Source of the DNA: Lasiodiplodia sp. COLG20
Taxonomy: Eukaryota > Ascomycota > Dothideomycetes > Botryosphaeriales > Botryosphaeriaceae
Assembly: GCA_009801085.1 (NCBI GenBank)
Contig: VNWV01000004.1
Coordinates: forward strand, 868,001-932,000
Direction of reading: 5' to 3'
Length of the DNA stretch: 64,000 bases
The translations under genes and the position numbers were made by a program. The notes beneath the pieces were generated by a model, which saw nothing but the letters and a program-made list of their open reading frames with translations, was not told the origin of the DNA and did not search any database. Each line of letters opens with the position of its first letter. The stretch's first letter is position 1. This document shows, one piece after another, positions 22,479-33,375 of the stretch.

Positions 22479-24409
22479 AGTGACTGAACGTTTGTGTACT
22501 GTCTGATAGAAATAAGTGTAAGAATGTGCGCACCTGGAGGGTTGAAATTAGAAACTTCGTGTTCAGGAGGGCAGCAGCTTTTAGGTATCGACACACCTTC
22601 GCATCAAATCGGCTGATGCCTACCCGTGACGATTCCACCATGGGTCACGGCAATCGTAATCCGAACTATGGTTGCCCTTTGAAACCGGTCCTGGAAATAT
22701 CTCCTCATGAATTCCAATCTCGCGTCAGATAGCTTTGATCCATTCTTCCGTTGATCGCTCGAGGTACAACGAGGTAGATTTTGAAAAACCCATTGGTTCG
22801 TAGCCGCGATGGAAGGACCCGATCCAAGCGTAGGGTTACGTTCGTAGGTCGTCATGGCTCTCCAGGGGGCATTCCCAGCTCGTCGCCAACGACTAGAGGT
22901 AGCATTTGTCTCGGCCAAGCGAGGTCTGTGTGAAGCTCAATGTAATGCTGTGCTTGGCCAGACAAAAATCTTCATCCCTTTCTTGGATAGCATCGGTGTA
23001 TTGGAGAAGCGGGGTCAAACACTATACCGGTAGAGGCATTTCTCTGCTCATAAGTATGACTAAGAGAAGACTTGTGAACAGGCAAATGGTGGGCCGGAAG
23101 GTAGTAACTACCACGCTCTGAAACACGCGTTGACGCAGAAGGGTGATATATCCGTGGGTATAAACGGAGAAACTGAGTTTCATATTGGCGGATCGAAACG
23201 TACCGTCGCTGCTGAATCTACAAAGCAAAGGAAGTTAGTCCTAAGCCTCGTCTGATCTTAGACTTGCCTGTGATTCGTCATCACGATACCATTTTTTTCT
23301 GCGGAGCATTCCCGTATCTTGGCGATGCGAGTCCCGAGGTCAATGAGAATGAGCGCTAGTTCATAAGGTTGGAAACGGAAGTTTGGTTGGAGCTTCAGAG
23401 TCACAGCTTAAATATCTAGGCGGCAGCCGAGATCGACCGATGGTGATGAGGCCATGTAGAAAGGCCGGGTGTGACCAGAAGACTCTGGTTCGGGGTTACG
23501 AAAGATACGTCGTGTTTGACCTCGATACTCGGGAAGCTAGCCCTTTGTAGCATGAAGATACCCCAGAAAGGTGATAAGCCATCTTTCTGTCGCTCTTTTT
23601 GAGTCACACCTTTGCTCGGATCATGATGAACGGTGCAAAGGAGCCAAAATAGCGGGGTCCGCGGATGGATGCCGAGATATCCTTTGCTTGTCAAGCTAGG
23701 GCGCGGGTCGGGACGCTTGATGACTGTCAATCTAGTGGGAACAGTGGTACGTGACCCTCCAAGCAGACCAGGCGTGGCGTAGGCAGCAGAGGAATGCGAA
23801 AGGGTCCAGCGCCGCGGGTCATGACCCAAAATCTAGGGGCCTGATGCACATTCCACTATGATTTTTGTGTAACACGCTGGAGGATTTTTCTATGACGCGT
23901 TAGCATATCGACGGGAACGAAGTCTGCTGTTGAAAGGTCTTGGTCAACGAAGATTCCTCTTGGTTCTGAAGGAGATAGCGGTCGGTCGGAGGGTAGGCTT
24001 GCGAACGGCATCATACGAAATTAGCGCTGCCCCCTCCACTCTTCCAGTATCTTTAGAACAATAACGATGGCTTTGCGTCACCGGGTTGGCTTGACTGCGG
24101 TAGCCGAGGTTGCATATGCTCGACGGCTACTGAAGGCGAGGGGTTCAGCTAGCAACAAGAAAGATCGTGGTCTGTATGGAATCAACGAGCAGAATGAAAA
24201 AGAAGCAGGTCAGATTGAAGAAGGGAGAACCGAGATCCTTTTTTATACTGAAGTGACGACTGGCAAGCATGCGCAGGCCAGCCATCCCTCTGACCATTCC
24301 AAACCCTGAGAACCCCAGCCAAAAACTCCACCCATGCACGCTCATTCAAAACGTAAGGCAACCACCGTTCCTCCGTACATCAAGGCAACTGCACTAAAGA
24401 ATTTGCCGC
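22479..24409. other. intergenic, no supported gene
   Basis: Mixed-composition DNA. The longest frames (for example 23416-23829 minus, 137 codons) have no recognisable domain or splice partners. Confidence 0.4.
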
Positions 24410-26051
24410 TCAACCCAAGAAATCTTTCACCGCGCCTCCAACATGTTCCAGATCCAGAAGGAATGTGTCGTGACCGAACATACTCTTTTCTTCTCCCAGT
24501 TCGACATGCGTGACATTTCTGTTGCCGGTGCGGCGCAGAGTCTCCGCGATTTCTCTTTGTTGCCACGCAGGGAAGAGAATATCGCTTGCCACACCAAGAA
24601 CCAAGGTGGGTATGTTCGCCAAGGGCTTCAGACCGGCTACCAGATCTGCGGGGGGTTCCTGCGGGCCAGTTGCCTGGGGAGCATTGGAGGCCTGAGATGC
24701 CGACGCACCATTGGACTGCTCCTGTTCCTCATAGGGCTTCTCTGGGAGGGTTAAGTTGCACGAATCGGCGGCTGCCGCGGCTTGAACCTTGTTTCCGGCG
24801 GCGAATGCTGCGAGCTTGCCTTCATTCTGAGCCCTCAGCGCGTTGATGCGAACACGGTGTTCTAATCCCAGATCGAACAGATCCATTGCCTTGGACACGT
24901 AGAGCATGCTGTTGGCATCGTACTGCAGGCACCACTTTTCTCCGGCGTGGTCCAGATAGGTTTCGATCAGGAAATCAGCACAGAGCGCAGGCGGCTTGGA
25001 GGAGTCAGCCCTTCTCCTTCCAAAGCGTTGCTCCCATTCAGGTCCGCTGCGGTATGTGACTGTAGCAATCTCGCGGGCGAGCTTCATGCCGGAGTGGGGC
25101 GGGATAGCGTCGTAATAGAAACCGCGGTTCCAGTTGGGGTCCATCATGAGCACTGAAGGTGGTAAGCACGAGCTAGGCAGAAAATAATTTGGACGACGTA
25201 CCTTGTCTCTGCGTGTGTCGCATGGCAATGCTGTAAGGGTGGCTACGAGCACAACCGCTGATGGAAACAATTCGGCCCACGCGTTCGGGGAAGAGCACGC
25301 CGGCAGCCAGACTCAACATGCCACCCATACTGGAGCCGACGCTGGCGTAAAGCTTGTCGATTCCGAGATGGTCAAGCAGCCTGAACTGAGCGCGCTCCAT
25401 GTCTTCCATTGTCAGGATGGGAAACCTCGTTGCGTAACGCTGGCCGTTTGCCGGGTCGATCGAAGAGGGGCCAGTCGAACCGTAGCAGCCACCAATGACG
25501 TTGGTACAGATGACAAAGTACTTGTCAGTATCCAGAGGCTTCCCAGGGCCTATGAACTTCTCCCACCAGCCCGGCTGAGGGTTGGCCTCGGTGCTGTGAG
25601 CATGGCTGGATGCTGACAGGCCGGTGTGCAACAGAACAGCATTGCTCTTGTCGGCATTGAGGTTTCCCCAGGTCTCGTAGGCTATGTTGAACTCGGGCAA
25701 GATTCCGCCCCAGTCGAGCAGCATGGGCTCCTTGCAGACGAAGTTCTCATGGTTGCCGGTGGTGTAGGAGGGCTCGGGACCTAGCAGCGAGCGTTTTTGC
25801 AGGGTTGCGGAGCGGTTTTCGAGGGCGTCAAGGCACGGAAAGGCGAGCGCAGGATTCGTGGAGTCGGCGATCTCGACATCAGGTTTCACGGCGTGGGCGG
25901 CTTGGACGTTGCGGCGCGGCTGGTTGTGAAGGTTTCGTGAAGCTTGCCATGCGTGACGCGATGCGCCGGATTGCGCGGGCCGTGATTGGGCGAAGCGGAG
26001 CAGCTGCTGGCTGACTCCCGTGCGTCTGACAACTTTTCTCGCGATCGACAT
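24410..26051 (-). CDS. cysA: mitochondrial serine O-acetyl/succinyltransferase (MetX family, CysA/Cys2-like)
   Basis: Two exons, complement(24410-25152, 25153-25201 intron, 25202-26051), give 530 aa. The N-terminus is Arg/Ser/Gln-rich without acids and fits a mitochondrial presequence. The alpha/beta-hydrolase core has the [12 protein letters not shown] oxyanion block, nucleophile Ser in [21 protein letters not shown] across the splice junction, and acid/base residues in GVASDILFP and GHDTF near the C-terminus. This version matches the fungal enzymes that acylate serine (A. nidulans cysA, S. pombe cys2) more than cytosolic homoserine acetyltransferase Met2. Acetyl versus succinyl donor cannot be read from sequence. 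An Ala/Gln/Pro-rich insert of about 50 residues sits in the lid region. Sulfur-regulator-type sites lie just upstream. Confidence 0.85.
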
Positions 26052-26201
26052 TGCAAAAAATACGCAAAGAAGAAGAAGACGGCAGCTTCGCAGATATCGT
26101 CAGATGCGCGCACAAAATGTCCGCCCGCCCCAGCACTGACGCCATGCTCCGGTGTTCGGCCGCCTTTGTAATCGCCTCCGCGCTGCGACTGGCTTACCCA
26201 G

Positions 26202-26211
26202 ATGGCATCAT
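26202..26211 (-). promoter_or_regulatory. CYS3/MetR-type sulfur regulator site
   Basis: ATGGCATCAT is an exact match to ATGRYRYCAT, the consensus reported for the Neurospora CYS3 bZIP activator of sulfur genes. It lies 151 bp upstream of the CysA-like start codon. By chance about one such match per 65 kb is expected, so its position in front of a sulfur-assimilation gene is meaningful. Confidence 0.55.
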
Positions 26212-26213
26212 TT

Positions 26214-26224
26214 CACGTGACTCA
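26214..26224 (-). promoter_or_regulatory. overlapping CACGTG E-box and TGACTCA (CpcA/Gcn4) site
   Basis: CACGTGACTCA combines the palindromic CACGTG bound by Cbf1-type bHLH factors at yeast MET genes with TGACTCA, the Gcn4/CpcA amino-acid-starvation element. It sits 2 bp from the CYS3-type site. Confidence 0.5.
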
Positions 26225-26512
26225 ACAAGTCCTGGCCGCTGATTACCAAACACTTGTTGCTGTACGCGTCATTTGATATCTAACCATTTCACTTCTCAAT
26301 ACTCACTGCCACCCGATGTGCGCCCTCGCAAAGCCCCACCAGATCATCGTCCGACTTGGAAAATGAAATACACATGCGGTCCCGTGTCATGCCAGAGTAT
26401 TTCTCATGAGACTTGAGTAGCGAGTATCTTCGAGAGACTTCCAGACGTACTTTAAGCGATGTCAAACAAAGCGTGTCTATTACATGCTCTTTGTGAAAGA
26501 TCTAGCTTAAAT

Positions 26513-29500
26513 TCATTTCTTTTCCTGCTCATCATCTGGCTCCTGCTGGCCACGGGTAGGAGGTGGCGATTTACTGTCCTCCCAACGGTAAGCTGGGTAT
26601 TGGTGGTAGGAAACGGAAGACCTCCTAGATCTCCGACCACCACCAACTCGCACTTCGTGGATAACTCTCCGTCCCCTCTCCCATCTAGGCTCCCCGAGAG
26701 GAGGGCTGCCTTGATGGGTCAGAGGTGGCAAGCGTCTGTTTTCATGTCTTAGACTCCCCATGCCCGTGCCGAGGCGGGTGTTGTAGAAGTCACTGGCGTC
26801 ACCCCCTTCAGCTATACGCTCGCGCTGCTCTCGGTCGCGACGCGCGGCTATACGGGTCTCAGCACGTTGGATGTAGGCCTGCGCGTCAGCGATCTGAGAA
26901 GCAAGCATAGCATCAGCTTCCTGGCGTTCGCGCGCCATCTGCTGTCTTTCGAAGGAAAGGAGGCGATTACGCTCTATCGCTTCGCGGTCTGTAGTGGTGT
27001 TGGCGCCGACATCATCGGTGTCGATGCTTGAGCTAGCCGTGGCATTGGCAGATGAGTTGGAGCGAGAGGTAGATGAGGAGTCCAAGGGAACGCGAGGAGT
27101 ACGGTGACGTTGCCCGTGGCTACCGCCTCTTGTGTAACTGCGACGATGCGGGTCGTTGACTGTGCGGACGTTGCTGGCAGCCACCCCTTCAAAGCGTCGC
27201 AGTTCGGCTAGCCGGCGACGGCCCTCTTCTAGTATTGCTTCCCAATCTTCGTCGCCAGAGCTGTCAGCTGGGGCAGCAGCATCGACTAAGGGGTCGTGAC
27301 GCGTTTCTTGCTGGCGGTTACGAAGTTCCTGCTCAAGGCGGCGACGAGAAGGTTCGTCAGAGGAAAGTGTACCCGGAAAATCTGGAGGCGCTGGGGCACG
27401 CGGCTGCTCTGGTTGTTCTATTAGAGCGCCATGGTTTGTGGGGGGAGCAGGCGAAAAGCTTCTAGCACGGGGCGGCGATTTTGTATCGGAGCTGCCGTAA
27501 TTTCCCTTTGCTTTGGTTCTTGACCTCTGTTTGTTCTCGTCATTTCCCGTCGCCGAACCAGTGTCAAAGGGACCGAATTTGCCGGTGGTTGGTGTAACGA
27601 TGGTACTCTCCATATTTGTGGGAGCCTGAGGGTTCGTTGAAGTCGTGGAATCCGCTCCCAGAGTCGAAGAAATAGACTGCACGTCAGACTCGGATTCCTC
27701 TCCTTCATATCCTTCGTCTTCATGCTCTCTATCTCGAAAGCTCTGATATTCGCTATTGGCACTGAAATCCTTGCTCTCCCTAACGAAATTGACTTTTGCA
27801 TCGCCAGCCTTGTTGGGAGAAGTTCGCACTGGTGACTTGGCTGCGGATGCAGCTGGTTTCATAGCTTGAAGCGGCTCGAACGGATTCATGGGGTGTCGCG
27901 GTGTCTTGGGCATGTTGTTGTTCATATAGCAGGGGCTGTTCTCGCCGGTTACTATGCCATTGTCATCGAACTGGAGGCCACACTGTTCACACCCTCTATC
28001 CTCGAGCTCCCACGAACAGCGCGGACAGCGGTCAACACCGTCTTCCTCATCACGGATTGCGCGTAATGCTGCCTCCTTGGCTTGAAATTGCATGTCTGTT
28101 TCCGGTCTGTCGCCTTCGAGAGACAGCACAGACGAAGAGACCGAATCTTCGCTCTTGATGCTCGCATTTGCCTCAAAAGAGTCTGTCTCTTCTGTTGCAT
28201 TTTCTCCAGGCTCATAGCCTGCGAATGGCATGGCAAAGAGTGCCAGGTCTTCCTGATGACGTCCGAGGTGGCGTTTGAGTTTCTGAAGAGATATATCTTT
28301 TTCGCCACACATACTGCAATTGACTAAGCTCCGCTGGCTCATTGGCCTCGTACTTGCACTACTAAGCTTGGCCAAGTCCTCAGGCGAGACAGATTCTGGG
28401 TGTGATGCTGCAACATGGTCTTCGAATTGGGATGCAGTCTTGAAGTCACCCCAACAGCCGTGCGCGCACTGCCAATGACACCGGTGCATCTCAAGTTCGT
28501 GGAAGAACCATTCGCGACGCCTTGAGAAGAGACGCTGTGGCGTGGTGCAATCCGGAAAGGTGCAGACGTACGGAAGGATGTCTCGAAAGACATGTCGTCT
28601 AAACGGTCATAAATATAGTGCAAAATTGCTGCGCGTCGGGCGGATCTCTGGTACTTACTTCCAAGACTCTTGATTGTGAACAGATATCATCATGAAGCAT
28701 ATGGGACACTCAAACGGGGTGCCACCGGCGCCTTCCCGTGGAAGAGGCGGTATCTTTTGCCTTTCTCCATCATCGAAATTCGACCGCGCAAAGGAGGTGT
28801 GAGATGCTTCTGAATCTGAGTATGGCTCTCTCTCAAGATCTTCTTGGCTCATCGACTTGTTTGCTTCTGGCAACGATGTAGCGGCAATGCTCTCAGACGG
28901 TGCTTCGGATTTTCCATCCGGTCCTCCGTGCCGTTGCACCGCTTCAAGTCCTTGTGCGAGCTTCTCGTGTAGCTCTTTTCGGGAATGTAGGTATTGTCGT
29001 CTTCTGGATATTGCTTTGCCAAGATTGTTCGCAAGATCGGATGGCATATGCGGGAACTTGTTGGAGACATGATCCACGTCGAATTTTGAATAAGCAACTG
29101 CGGCTAATTGAGGGGAGTTGATATGTCGATCATGCATAGCAGGATTCCGAACGGCCATGGAAAGACGCGAAAGGAGTGTTATAGTTTCATGGATACTGTT
29201 TTTGAGCTGTTCTTGCTCAGTTCCCCCAAACTCTCCATCGCTGAGTTCGCTTTCGGAAGATTCAGCATCGGAGTCACAATCAAGCTCGAGTTTGTCCCAC
29301 GGGAGAGACGCCCCGGAGATGATATCGCTAGCTGGCATCACAGTCAGTACCGGGCTTACCGCAATTCAATGTGTACTTACTACGTCGTATATTTTCTTCA
29401 AGGTCATATAGTAAGCCTTGGATCTGGGTTCGGATATGCGGCGCGTCTCTCAAACGGAAATCCAGAGATATTCTTCCAGTGCGATGAGCGCCAATGTTTG

Positions 29501-29675
29501 CAGCCCATACCCTGAGTCGTCCGAGTTCATCCAGAAATCCATCCTCATCCATCTGTTTTGAGGGGGACTGAGACCCACTAGAGATGTGAGCATCTAGTTC
29601 GGCGAAAGACTGGAAACACCTTGCGACAAGAGTCGAGATTGGATCATCACGAGACAGGGGGGCCTTATGAGTCAT
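26513..29675 (-). CDS. AcuF-type C2H2 zinc-finger protein, large
   Basis: Three exons, complement(26513-28598, 28659-29331, 29381-29675), give 1017 aa. Introns are GTAAGT..CCAG and GTAAGT..TTTAG. The N-terminal third is helical and acidic. The middle has a series of Cys/His fingers: CPICFMMI.., YVCTFPDCTTP..HELEMHRCHWQC, CWGDF..FEDHVAASH, and CSMCGEKDISLQKLKRHLGRH followed by EDLALFAMP. That last block is the signature of the fungal family labelled 'oxidoreductase AcuF-like C2H2 zinc finger'. A four-cysteine CPRC..CEQCG knuckle lies near residue 530. The C-terminal half is disordered, Ser/Arg/Pro-rich with a Glu/Arg coiled coil. Role unknown; the name does not imply an oxidoreductase. Divergent from the DUF7580-like gene. 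Confidence 0.75.
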
Positions 29676-30010
29676 TTTTCATTAGGATATGCGACCTTTT
29701 TAGGGTGCAGAAAGCATCCAAGTGAATGGAGAATCTATTGAGAAATTCCCAGGCTACAAAAGTGCAGCTTTTAAAATCTGACATCGTAAGCAGGAGCGCG
29801 AGGCTGAAGCTGTGAGATTTCAAACCCCGCTCTCGTGTCACACGCGCGGAGAAGTGTAATTGGTCAGCCTATATTTGGGATATCATTCATAATAGCCGAG
29901 AAATCAAAGTTGAAAAGATGGCTCAGCCTCATGCGTCTCTCTCTCATCTTTGAATCCTCACATTTCGACCGAGTCGCATTGCTACATCCCACTAGCTTCC
30001 TTTTGACACG
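29676..30010. promoter_or_regulatory. bidirectional promoter, zinc-finger / DUF7580-like pair
   Basis: 335 bp separate the two start codons, so a shared regulatory region is likely. No known operator recognised. Confidence 0.5.
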
Positions 30011-31717
30011 ATGGCCGAAGTCGCAGGACTGGTTCTCGGCGGCATTCCGATCGTGGTCACTGGGATTGAGATGCTACTAAAAGTCGTTTCCGCAAGAGAT
30101 AACTACCGCAAGTACAAGCAACGTTTGCAAGACCTACACCACCAGCTCTCGAGCGAGGAAGTCCTGTACCTGAACATGTGCGAAGAGTTGCTCAATGGTG
30201 TCGTGGATGATGTTCAGAAACAGGTCCTCCTCGACGACCCTTACGGCGAAGCTTGGAGAACACCAGAGCTTGAAGCAAGCCTCAAAGCCAGGCTCTCGAG
30301 ATCATATCCCATATTCACAAACTGTGTGAGGAATATGCAAACAAATATTACCGGACTCAACGAACTGTTCAAGGTGGACAATCAAGGCAAAGTCAGACTT
30401 TCTGTATCAAATGACAGGGCGGGTACTAATTTTGGGTAGATTGACATCAACGAGGAAAAACCATTCAAGAAGGAGTACAAAAGAGTGATGCTCAGTCTAA
30501 GACCTTCAAAATATGAGAAATACGTCATCCAGATCAGACAGGACAACAGCACTCTGATGAAGATGCTTGGCCAAAATCAACGATTTGAAGCTTCACGAGC
30601 ATCAAAGGCGAAGAAAACCCCGGACTTTTCCACCATTCAGCGATGTGCTAGCAGCGTATTTGCCATGCTCTGCTCTGGATTCCGTCGTAACTGCCGTGCA
30701 TTACACGGCGTCAGCCTACTTCTGGAGGCCGATTCTATGTCAGGACACCGCTATTGCGAGCAGGCAGACATCCCAACATTTCATCTTGCCTTCTCCTACA
30801 GCTGCAAAAGCGAACCACATGAGCAACTGCGTCCATGGGATCTGGAATTGACACAAGTGCGGATGAGCGGAGTAGCCAAGTCCATTCCTCCAACCCCGGG
30901 AAAGAAAGGCGTTCGATTCGCCGACCAGCATGACATCGGCTGTCCAATACCACAATCGTTACATCAAGCAAATCTCATCGCCAATCTATGCGATGAGCTT
31001 CGGAGAGGCCAAAAATGGGGGTTGGGGGCTTGCGTCGGATTCCTCAAGAGCCAGGAGACCTCCCAGAGACTTGAAGTTTTCGCACCAGCGTCGCCCACTT
31101 TCCGCTCCAACGCGCAGGCCCTCAGCTCGCTTCATCAAATCCTTCGTGAGCCAACAAGCGGAACCAGGCCAAGGTTCTCACGCCTCAAGCGGTTGCGCGT
31201 TGCAGTGGCTTTAGCATTCAACTTGCTCCAGCTTTACAGCACTCCGTGGCTCAGTGACGCTTGGGGAGGTGAGGATATCAGATTCCTTGATATTACGGAT
31301 GCGGACCCATACGAAAAGCCATTCATTGCCCGAAGAGTAACTTCCGAAGGCGAAGTGCAGCCACAGGGCACGAGCTTTGATGGGTTCATCCGCAACGGAC
31401 CTTTGTTCCACTTGGGCATACTGCTCATTGAGCTGTGCTTTAATGAGCCCTTTGAGAGATTGCGAGAGAAGGTGCAACGTCGAACTGATGGGCACCAGAC
31501 TAGGATTTCTGACTACCTTGTTGCAGAACGATTGCTGAGTGATGTCAGCGACGAAGGCGGCACAGCTTACGGGACTGCAGTAACTAGATGCATTCGGTGC
31601 AATTTCGACACTCCTTCGCTCAGTCTAGAGAACGAAAGTTTTCGAGAAGCAGTCTACAAAGGCGTAGTTTCCCTTCTGGAGGAGGATCTCTCGCACTCTC
31701 TTAAACTCCCTGGGTGA
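30011..31717 (+). CDS. DUF7580-like protein (hydrophobic N-terminal bundle plus kinase-like C-terminal region)
   Basis: Two exons, 30011-30391 and 30440-31717, give 552 aa. The 48-nt intron has donor GTCAGA, branch TACTAAT and acceptor GGGTAG, and it rejoins NQGK-IDINEEKPFKKEYKR. The N-terminus MAEVAGLVLGGIPIVVTGIE is small-residue and hydrophobic, like the first helix of HeLo-like cell-death domains, and leads into a helical block of about 120 residues. Residues about 360-552 contain LALAFNLLQLYSTPWL-type sequence, a GEDIRFLD segment and LGILLIELCF. Together these look like a degenerate protein-kinase C-lobe lacking HRD and DFG. This architecture matches fungal DUF7580 proteins, often linked to incompatibility-type genes. 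A cell-death or signalling role is inference. Confidence 0.7.
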
Positions 31718-33375
31718 TTTTCCATAAAAAGCAAGCTGCATCTAATGTAAAGAGCATGTTCCAGAATACAGTGACCCGTGCAATGAATGACACTGTAGTT
31801 ACAAAATCTCTTGAAAAGCTTCCATTGCCGGCGTTCTCTGCGACGAACTACGGTGGAATCTGTAAGTAGTAGACAGCGCAGTTTCACATTACACATAGAC
31901 CGTAAGTATAGGTATCGTGTAGGCGTAATCTGGGGCAGCCACGGGCTTAAACATAACCTTTTGGTTGTAGGATGGCGCAGAGTGGTAATCCGGTTGGGGT
32001 CGGGTGTTATTACACATGAGAACATGAGCTTCAGAAGCTCGGGCTAATGACTGAGGTCTCTGGTAGTTGTCCCGCCATTTGCCTATGTACAGAAGTGACA
32101 GGTTAAAAAGCGCCCACGCGGTGGAATTGGACGAAGTGGAGGAGGTCGGAGCGGGGAGGATGTGGCGTAATGAGCAATGCAACACCTAGTAGACAACTTT
32201 GGCTGGTTCATGTGGTGCAGCAATGTTTAGTTCGCAGTAAATGAGCAACATTCTTGATGGGTAACGTTTGGAAGGAGCAGGAATTTTGGCAATCCGCTGT
32301 GAGGGCTTTAATCGTTGAGAAGCATGTGTTCATACCGAAGTGGGTGGCATATTGCTCTCGGGAAAACTCTGTGACGAGAATCCGGAATGATCAATAGAAT
32401 TCCTACACAGGACTTTGGAAGACTCAGCAAGTGATCTGTTTCCACCAAGCGCGCAGTTTTCTGGACCATGCCACAATCGCTAATCACAATGTCATACCCA
32501 TTCTTCGAGTACCAAAGAAAACCCTCGACAGCGGAGAGAGTCCTCTACTCATATCCTTACTAATTACGAAAGTTAATATAGACTATAGTCTCTTTCCAAT
32601 ATATCGAAGAGCACATCGTGAAAGCCGTACATCTAGAGATGGCCGAGGGGGGAAGTCCTTAGAGTCGTTACTAATACTGTGCTGATTCTCGCCTTTTGTA
32701 GGCAATGTTACTGCTTGATGTAGATTTTCCGGCGCCGGTGTTTGGGTATTCAGACCAGATTGTAAGCTTTGTAGGTTGACCACCGAGCTGGTTGCACTCA
32801 AGTTAGAGAGAGGCCAGTCCTGCCATCCATCATCTGATGGTTCTGACCCAAAATGATCATGCCGCGGATATCCCACTTCTGCAAGTAGGTCTCTACGATG
32901 GGGGATAAAGCGCTTCGGCTCCTGAAGTTGAACCCAAAGTCTGCCCTTGACGCGCAGAAGTAGGTACCATTGGCTCCATGACTTGGAACGAAGTCCTTGA
33001 CTTGAACATCGGTGCGTTTCTACCGGCCATGGCGGAATTAATGGCTATGTTGAGACCCAACGGGCCGGATCCATGTCAGGCTTTTGGCATCTAAATTTTT
33101 GAGCTGTGGCCTGAATGAACACCTGAAGCTCGACCGTACGGGGCCGCATATTTGAGGAAAGATGGTGCTGGGAACATGACTTCTGTCTGCTGCGGATAAG
33201 CTCGGCTGTCGACGATTGGACGAAGTATCGCCCGTAATAGCCTTGACCAGTTGAGTGGATTGGCAAAAGTCCGGTAGGTGGGTGATGAGTCGTCTACTTC
33301 GGTGCGTTCGCATACGAGAGGTCGGGTGGTTTGCCAGCACCGCACTTGACTTGATTGCTCAGAACAAAACACTCC
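31718..33375. other. intergenic with one unexplained open frame
   Basis: 3' flank of the DUF7580-like and homeodomain genes, which converge here. A minus-strand frame open from about 33041 to 32583 (about 150 codons, no ATG in its first half) has normal amino-acid composition, including WYLLLRVKGRLWVQLQEPKR, but no family I recognise. It may be a relic or a missed exon. Confidence 0.4.

Larger units (their letters stand above)
26052..26512. promoter_or_regulatory. promoter region of the CysA-like gene
   Basis: This 461-bp gap holds the 3' end of the zinc-finger gene's transcript and the upstream region of the CysA-like gene. The CYS3/MetR-type, E-box and CpcA-type motifs listed separately fall within it. 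Confidence 0.5.
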
